Below are positions 57,720 through 64,000 of a stretch of 64,000 nt of DNA, piece by piece. The stretch spans positions 314,946,501-315,010,500 of the forward strand of contig NC_092335.1 in assembly GCF_046630445.1 (NCBI RefSeq). The letters run 5' to 3'. A program made the translations under genes and the position numbers. How positions within the stretch are numbered: the first letter of the stretch is position 1; each line of letters starts with the position of its first letter. The notes under the pieces were generated by a model. That model worked only from the letters and a program-made list of their open reading frames with translations, was not told where the DNA came from and made no database searches. Origin of the DNA: Rutidosis leptorrhynchoides (lineage: Eukaryota; Streptophyta; Magnoliopsida; Asterales; Asteraceae).

Positions 57720-60700
57720 TGTGATGCCCCATACAAAACCATCGTGTACGAATCATCCACAACAGGATCATTACAAGGTTAAGTACTATATGCTGTAATA
57801 AAAGAAGTTGCATTCACGATAAAAAGATGACGTCATAACCGACATCAATTGTTTTACACCAACAGTATGCTTCTACGAATAGCAAGCATGAATAAATGTA
57901 TGTGACCCTTAGGTCGTTACAAAACATAGTTTCAAATATATTAAAGTCTGAATGCAAGTTAAACAGTTCATGCTGTGATAACACTAGAGCAGCGGGTGTC
58001 TACGGCAAGACTAGCACTATAGCGGAAGCAAATAACCTTAAGCACCTGAGAAAAACATGCTTAAAAACGTCAACACAAAGGTTGGTGAGCTATAGTTTAA
58101 GTATAACAGTATGTAAGGTACGCCACGAGATTTCAGTGCTACAAAGAGCGTTTTAAAACAGTATGATAAAGTATATATTAACCGTGGGCACTTGGTAACT
58201 AACTTAATGTTTATACCCCCTGAAAGTACACTTGGCAAGTGCGTATATTTACGAAGTATTAAACACTAGTTAAATGCTAGCACTACTAGCCCGAGTGGGG
58301 ATGTCAAACCCTATGGATTCATATCTAAGATTCGCGTTCACCGGTTCAAAAACCAATGACTAAACTTTACCGAGCTAAAGGGAATGTTTCTGCCGTTATA
58401 TAACCCACACATATATAAAGTTTAAGTACTCGTGCCTAGTATGTAAAACACAAAATTCGCATGTATTCTCAGTTCCCAAAATAAGTTAAAGTAAAAAGGG
58501 AATGCTATAATTCACAATGATAAAGTAGCGGTAAAGTATGACTCGGAAAGTAAGCAAGTAATGAAGGTTGTCCAAATGGGTCCTCAACCTAAGTTAAATA
58601 GTACTAAGTTAGTAAATCATCCGAATAGGTTTAAAAGTATGTAAATAAGGTCTTAAGGGTCATCATCATTCATCATCAAACAAAAGGCGTAAAGTAAGTT
58701 TCGTTTATGAAAGTAGTTTAAAACAAAGGCTGACTTCAGTCAGTCACCACGGCCTCTACCCTTACTGAAATAAGGTGAGACCAGTGGCCATGGCTCCGTA
58801 TATGAGTCCTTTAAGTGTGTTAAAATTTATAGAAGCAAACTCGTCTTCGTTTGACCGTGGCGACGGTCTAAGTGAGAGTAGGTCAGAAATTTCTACACAA
58901 CGTTAAAAGGACATAGTGACGATCGGAGGGCCATAAATCCTAAACCGTAACTCGGATTAAGACGAGTCCTATATGAAAAATTATCTACTCGAAAATATCT
59001 ATCTGAAAATCAAGGTTACAGTAGCCCAGGTGTACTGGTCTGTTACAGAACCCAGAAAACAGTAGGCAGAAGACAGAAAACAGAAAAATAGTGGGTTCCG
59101 GTGGTCTTGGTGCTCGATGCTTATCACGGTTCTCATCCTTGATGCATATAGCTTCAAGTGTACAACTCGTTGATGTGTTTGCATCATTTTCACCAAGGTT
59201 TGACCATCATAACCCAAGTGTAAGTCTAAGACATGATGCACAACTCACTTAAGTGTTGCAAGTGTTTTGATGAACCAAAGTTACATCAAAGTCTTAGATT
59301 CAACACATACATGAAATGTAAAAGTAATATTAACCAAGTTTTGACTATTATGACACAAGTGTAGGTCTAAGACATGTAGCACAACTCACTTAAGAGTTGT
59401 ATGAAGTTTTATGAACCAAGGTTACATCAAAGTCTTAGATCTAACACATACATGAACTTTAAAACTAAAAATAAGTTACAAACTTGAAAGTAAACATATG
59501 AAATCAAGATCTTGAGTTGTAGAACATAGTTCTTAGTTTGATCTTGAAGATCCAAGACTCAAAAGTCTAGATCTAACATAAGTGTACCAAGTTTTAATTT
59601 AAAGAAAACTTACTTACATGTTCTTGAACTTTTAAAGTTAACTTTTAGTTCAAGATTAATGAGATCAAGGTTAACTAGTAACACTTGACCAATAACAACC
59701 AACAAACATGAAATTAAAGTGCAAGTAAATGAAGTAAATAAGCTAAGTAAACAAGTAAATAATTCATGGTGGTTCATACTTTAAAGATTCAAACCAAAGT
59801 TTGATCTTTAAGAATGTAAACTTTTAAGTTTACAAACATGATTCACAAGTATGATTTTTATCACCATGAACTTACAATCTTTAAAACAACATATGTAGAA
59901 CATAAACTAGTAAGTTTAGTTCTTGAGTGTTCTTGAAATTACAAGATAAAAGAAGAATGAAACTAGTAAGTTTGATTCTTGAAACTAGTAAGTAAATAAT
60001 AAATAACAACTAGTAAGTAAGTAATAACAACAACAAATAACAAAACAATAATCAAAGAACAAGAGATGATGATGATATGTGTGTTCTTGGTTTCGGTTTT
60101 GTTTGAAGAAAAAGAAGAGAAGTTTAGGCTTGTTACTTACAACTTGAGACAGAAATGAGAGAAAAAGGTTGCAAGTATTTTAAGTGTGTTTGAATGAGAG
60201 AATGCAAGTGTGAGTAATAAGGAAAAATGAAAAGAAAACTCCCCCATTAATCATCTAGGCCGACGGTTTGAAGGGTCTAAGGGGGGAGAGGTTTAGTTCA
60301 TTAGTCACTAGCATGTAAAGCTTCAAAAGTGTGGTTAATAGATGGCCATGCATGGGGATTATGGTAACTAGATTCTCATTTGAACAAAACTAGCTAGTTT
60401 CCATCTAAATAACACTTACAAGTGTAAGACATGGGCTAACTAGTCCAACTAAAAAGTAGGGTGGGCTTTATAAGCCCAATATCATGAGTTCATAACATTA
60501 ACAAGGCCCAAGTTCAAGTAAGTAACAAATAAGTCCAATTAAAGCCCAAGTAACTAACTAATAACCATAGTTAATTAAAATGATTAATAAAATCAATCAT
60601 GAATGTAAATAATACTCTAAAAATATTATTCGTGAAAGTTTTGTGTGTCACAAAGACGTTTCGGGCAATTAAAATCAAGTACGGGCAATCATGGCAACAT

Positions 60701-60789
60701 GTAAATGTAATAACATACATTCGTTTAATCACTCGTATTAATAACAAAATTATTAATAAATAAACGTTGAAAAATCCAGGGTCGTTACA
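57720..60789 (-). repeat. LTR of element D (3.07 kb)
   Basis: Termini TG...CA as above. Its left part holds blocks also found in family A LTRs: CCTGAGAAAAACATGCTT, AAAGGTTGGTGAG and GCATGTATTCTCAGT, plus a GATTCGCGTTCA block. A tandem duplication of about 130 bp lies at 59188-59460. The rest is AT-rich and non-coding. Confidence 0.75.
59188..59460. repeat. Tandem duplication of about 130 bp in D LTR
   Basis: Both units carry CACAACTCACTTAAG and TTACATCAAAGTCTTAGAT followed by CAACACATACATGAA or a close variant. They differ at several bases. Confidence 0.7.
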
Positions 60790-60825
60790 TTACCCACCTG
60801 TTAAAGAAAATTTCGTCCCGAAATT

Positions 60826-62225
60826 TTAAGCTGAGGTAGATGGAGGAGTCGGGAAAAGGTGAGGATACTTCCACATCATTTGATCCTCTCGCTCCCAAGT
60901 AAACTCAGGTCCTCGTTTGGCATTCCATCGCACTCGGACGATCGGAATCTTGTTGCATTTCAAAGTTTTGATCTCACGATCCATAATTTCAACAGGTTCC
61001 TCCACAAAGTGGAGTTTGTCGTCAATCGTAAGTTCCTAAAGTGGTATGATAAGTTCGGGTGCAGCAAGGCACTTCTTCAAGTTTGACACGTGGAAGGTAG
61101 GATGAACTGAGCTCAATTGTGCTGGTAGATCCAAACGGTAAGCAACGGGTCCAACACGTTCCAAAATTTTAAAAGGACCAATGTATCGTGGGTTCAACTT
61201 TCCACGTTTTCCAAAACGGATCACACCTTTCCAAGGTGCAACCTTCAACATAACACGATCACCAATGTTGAATTCAAAGTCTTTACGTTTAAGATCAGCA
61301 TAACTCTTCTGATGATCGCGGGCAGTCTTAAGTCTAGCTTGAATCTGAGCAATCTTCTCCGTTGTTTCATGGACTACCTCGGGTTCGATGATTTGCTTTT
61401 CGCCTACTTCGCCCAACAAATAGGAGATCGGCACTTACGGCCATACAATGCTTCAAAAGGTGCAGCATTAATGCTTGAGTGATAACTGTTGTTGTACGAA
61501 AATTCGGCGAGTGGCAAATGCCTTTCCCAAGCCTTTCCGAAATCAATGACACATGCACGCAACATGTCTTCCAATGTCTGAATCGTTCGTTCACTTTGCC
61601 CGTCAGTCTGTAGATGATAAGCAGTACTCATGTCAAGACGAGTTCCCATGGCTTCTTGCAAAGAACGCCAAAATCTAGAAGCAAAATGGGGATCCCGATC
61701 TGAGATGATCGATAACGGTACACCATGACGAGATACAACCTCTTTAATGTAAAGTTGAGCAAGTCTCTCCATCGTATCTGTTTCTTTCAACGCTAAGAAA
61801 TGTGCAGATTTAGTAAGGCGGTCAACAATAACCCAAATAGTATCGTATCCTCCCACCGTCTTCGGTAGCTTAGTAATGAAATCCATTGTGATCCTTTCCC
61901 ACTTCCATTGCGGGATTTTCGGCTATTGAAGTAACCCAGAAGGTTTCTGATGTTCGGCCTTAACTTTCGAACAAGTTAAACACTTCCCAACATAAGTTGC
62001 AACGTCCTTCTTAAGATTCGGCCACCAATACTGTTCTTTAAGATCGTGGTACATCTTGCCCGCTCCAGGATGAATTGAATATCTCGATTTGTGTGCTTCA
62101 TCAAGTATAAGATTCCGTAGATCTTCATAAAGAGGTACCCAAATTCTTCCGGCATAACATCGAAGTCCAGACTCCCTAACCTCGAATCGAGAGACAAGTA
62201 TGTTCAAATGTTCGTGAGATATTGA
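60826..62225 (-). pseudogene. Integrase and chromodomain of element D
   Basis: It shows [12 protein letters not shown], the HHCC zinc domain ([25 protein letters not shown]), and the catalytic core with [27 protein letters not shown] and [10 protein letters not shown]. After a one-base loss at about 61411 it continues through [17 protein letters not shown] and [14 protein letters not shown] stop at 61038-61036 precedes a chromodomain (VEEPVEIMDREIK ... GPEFTWERE), which ends at TAA 60828-60826. A further stop follows SGLLQ near 61923. The chromodomain would direct insertion to modified histones. RT, protease and gag are not present in the window. Confidence 0.9.
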
Positions 62226-62230
62226 TGATG

Positions 62231-64000
62231 TAGCGTGAGGGTACGAAATAGTATTATTTTTACTAGGAAATACTACAAAATATGACACAAGTTTTATTAA
62301 TTTACGGATGGGATATACCTAAATCTTGCTACAACACTATAGGCAGTGTACCTAATCATAGAGTAGTGTAGTTTTTAGTAAGTCCGGTTCGTTCCACAGG
62401 GAGCTAGTGATTACATACTATATTTTTATAAAACTATATTTATATAAATATATATATATATATATAAGTAGTAATATTATTATAAAAGGGGGGGTTTTTA
62501 CCGTTTAATGACCGGTTTGTCGATTTTATATTTTTAAGCGTAAAGATAAATGACAATAATTAAAGTGCATAAAATAATGACAATAAATAAAATGACAGTA
62601 AATAAAAATGCGAGTAATAAAATGACAGTAAATAAAGATACGATGAGAAATATAATAAAAGAATTATGCTTATTTAAACTTCCGTAATCATGATGTTTGA
62701 CGTGTTGATTTTAAGTTATTACCATGGGTTAATTGTCCTTTGTCCTGGTTTATTTGATACGTCTATCTGGTTTTTGTCCATAATAGTCCATCGGTCATAA
62801 AAATAAAGTGCGAGTATCCTCGTCAAATTACCCTTATACCCGAAGTCAAATATTCCAACTGATTAAGGATTTAAACTGTGACGCAGTTATCACTTCTGTC
62901 AACAATTACACCAGTTATCACTGTATGTAATCCACCCCTGTTTTAATTAGTTTATGAATATTAATTCATCCACTTGATCAGAATGAATAATCAATTACCC
63001 AACCCAATTGATTAATTAAATGATTATAACAGATTCCATATGAACATCACTAAATAGGACAACCATAATCATTATTAATTATTAGGTTAATTAATTTGAA
63101 GATAGGTTCGACAGACTCCAATGAGTTGTCACTCAATTAGACAATACCCCCCATCTATTAATAGTCAATAGTTCAATTTCCACAAGTGTCGGTCTTTTGC
63201 CCAAACCTTAATTATGGTCCAAAGTTCAATAACCCCTTCTTAATATTTTAGCCCAACATCACGATTACTTCGGCTCAAATAAGCATAATAATAACTTAGT
63301 TACGATACATTAATGTAAAAAGGTTGAACATAACTTACAATGATTAAAAATAGCGTAGCGTTACACGGACAGAATTTCGACTTACACACTCAAACGATCT
63401 CTATCATAAATTTTATTATTATCATAATTTAAAATTAAAATTAAGATTATTGTTATATCTTATTAAGTTAACATTATGATAGAGATATAGAATATAGATA
63501 TTGATAATTGATATTGATAAATAAGAAAAAGATAGAAAAAGGTGTGTTTTTACATTACGATTACAAAGCCTTTTATAGGCGAATTTAGAAATTGAATTTT
63601 CACTTATGACCCCTGAACTATGCTCAATTAACAACTTTTTATTATTTAATATTATTCTTATTATGAATTATTTAAATATTATATTTTATTCTTGTGCATA
63701 GTTGACTCGTAATTTTTACACCGTTGCGTCGAGCGTTGAGAGTTGACTCTGGTCCCGGTTCCGGATTTTCGAACGTCCTTGCGTATAATTTTATATTTTG
63801 TACTTTGCGTTTTGTAACTTGTACTCTTGTCATTTTTAGACGTTCCTCATCAATAATTTGAACCTTTTTGATTGTATCTTGTACTTTTGAGCTTTTTGGA
63901 CCTTTGTGTCTTCAATTCGTCGTTTTCGCCTTTTGTCTTCGCACTTATTTAAAATAAACGAATATTACTTGAAAATGGAACAATTGCAACTAAAATCTTG
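62231..64000. other. Unclassified repeat DNA
   Basis: AT-rich sequence abutting the broken end of D, with no coding frame of note. A degenerate array with AATGACAGTAAATAAA units at 62547-62640 resembles part of the family A internal region (29230-29320; 42050-42135). A short TA run is at 62449-62465 and a G8 run at about 62488. GGTTCGTTCCACAGGGAGC at 62385-62403 looks like a retroelement word, but I cannot place it. The last 300 bases are T-rich with repeated TTGTACTTT words. Confidence 0.4.

Larger units (their letters stand above)
57720..62230 (-). mobile_element. Element D: chromovirus fragment (3' part)
   Basis: On the minus strand it shows integrase and chromodomain (62225-60826), polypurine tract (about 60815-60790) and LTR (60789-57720), which begins TGTAACGACCC and ends GGGGCATCACA. 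The insertion is within the 3' LTR of C. CGGGA at 57715-57719 is the expected target duplication. The 5' part is lost or outside, because at about 62220-62230 pol gives way to unrelated AT-rich DNA. Confidence 0.8.

Overview
This window looks like repeat-rich nuclear DNA of a flowering plant. It is AT-rich, contains one host-type gene with GT-AG introns, and is otherwise mostly Ty3/gypsy LTR retrotransposons nested inside one another, plus tRNA-derived SINEs and long (TA)n and (TAT)n microsatellites. A eudicot is likely. The style of the repeats suggests Asteraceae, but I cannot confirm the family without a database search. No bacterial features, CRISPR arrays, rRNA genes or functional tRNA genes were seen.

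Layout. (1) 1-5640: the only host-type gene, a complete four-exon strictosidine synthase-like (SSL) gene on the minus strand (1441-5100, 388 aa). SINEs lie on both sides, one of them with a perfect 16-bp target-site duplication. (2) 5778-6912: microsatellites and a broken chromovirus Gag fragment. (3) 6901-15545: a 5'-truncated plus-strand copy of a large, mostly non-coding retrotransposon that I call family A (copy A1), ending in a 3.8-kb LTR. (4) 15546-18382: older LTR remnants. (5) 18383-38658: element B, a Tat-type Ty3/gypsy element on the minus strand with 0.49-kb LTRs, no gag, one-frame pol with three stops, and a complete antisense gene. A full-length 13.1-kb family A element (A2, 22127-35236, target duplication TCATT) sits inside its pol. 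(6) 38804-42252: a third family A copy (A3), which probably once surrounded B. (7) 42253-57719: element C, a chromodomain-bearing Ty3/gypsy element on the plus strand with 2.2-kb LTRs. It is interrupted by two solo family A LTRs (47748-49984, duplication CCGGG; 52657-56803, duplication GTTAA). (8) 57720-about 62230: element D, another chromovirus on the minus strand, inserted in the 3' LTR of C. (9) 62230-64000: unclassified AT-rich repeat DNA.

How the parts relate. Family A has 3.8-4.4-kb LTRs, an initiator-Met-type primer-binding site and no pol, so it resembles a LARD (large retrotransposon derivative). Its polypurine tract and the R/U5-like half of its LTR match element D, which does have pol, so D-type elements are the likely source of proteins in trans.

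Most unusual observations. (a) A 57-codon reading frame, antisense to family A and predicted to span the membrane twice, is intact and equal in length in two diverged copies and broken by one base in the third. It lies downstream of a conserved TATA box. (b) A 1,622-bp segment of the A1 LTR has exact intron borders (GTGAGT...TTTAG), and the solo LTR at 47748-49984 lacks precisely this segment, as if it came from a spliced transcript. (c) Element B carries a complete antisense gene with TATA box, intron and poly(A) signal. All comparisons here were made by eye.
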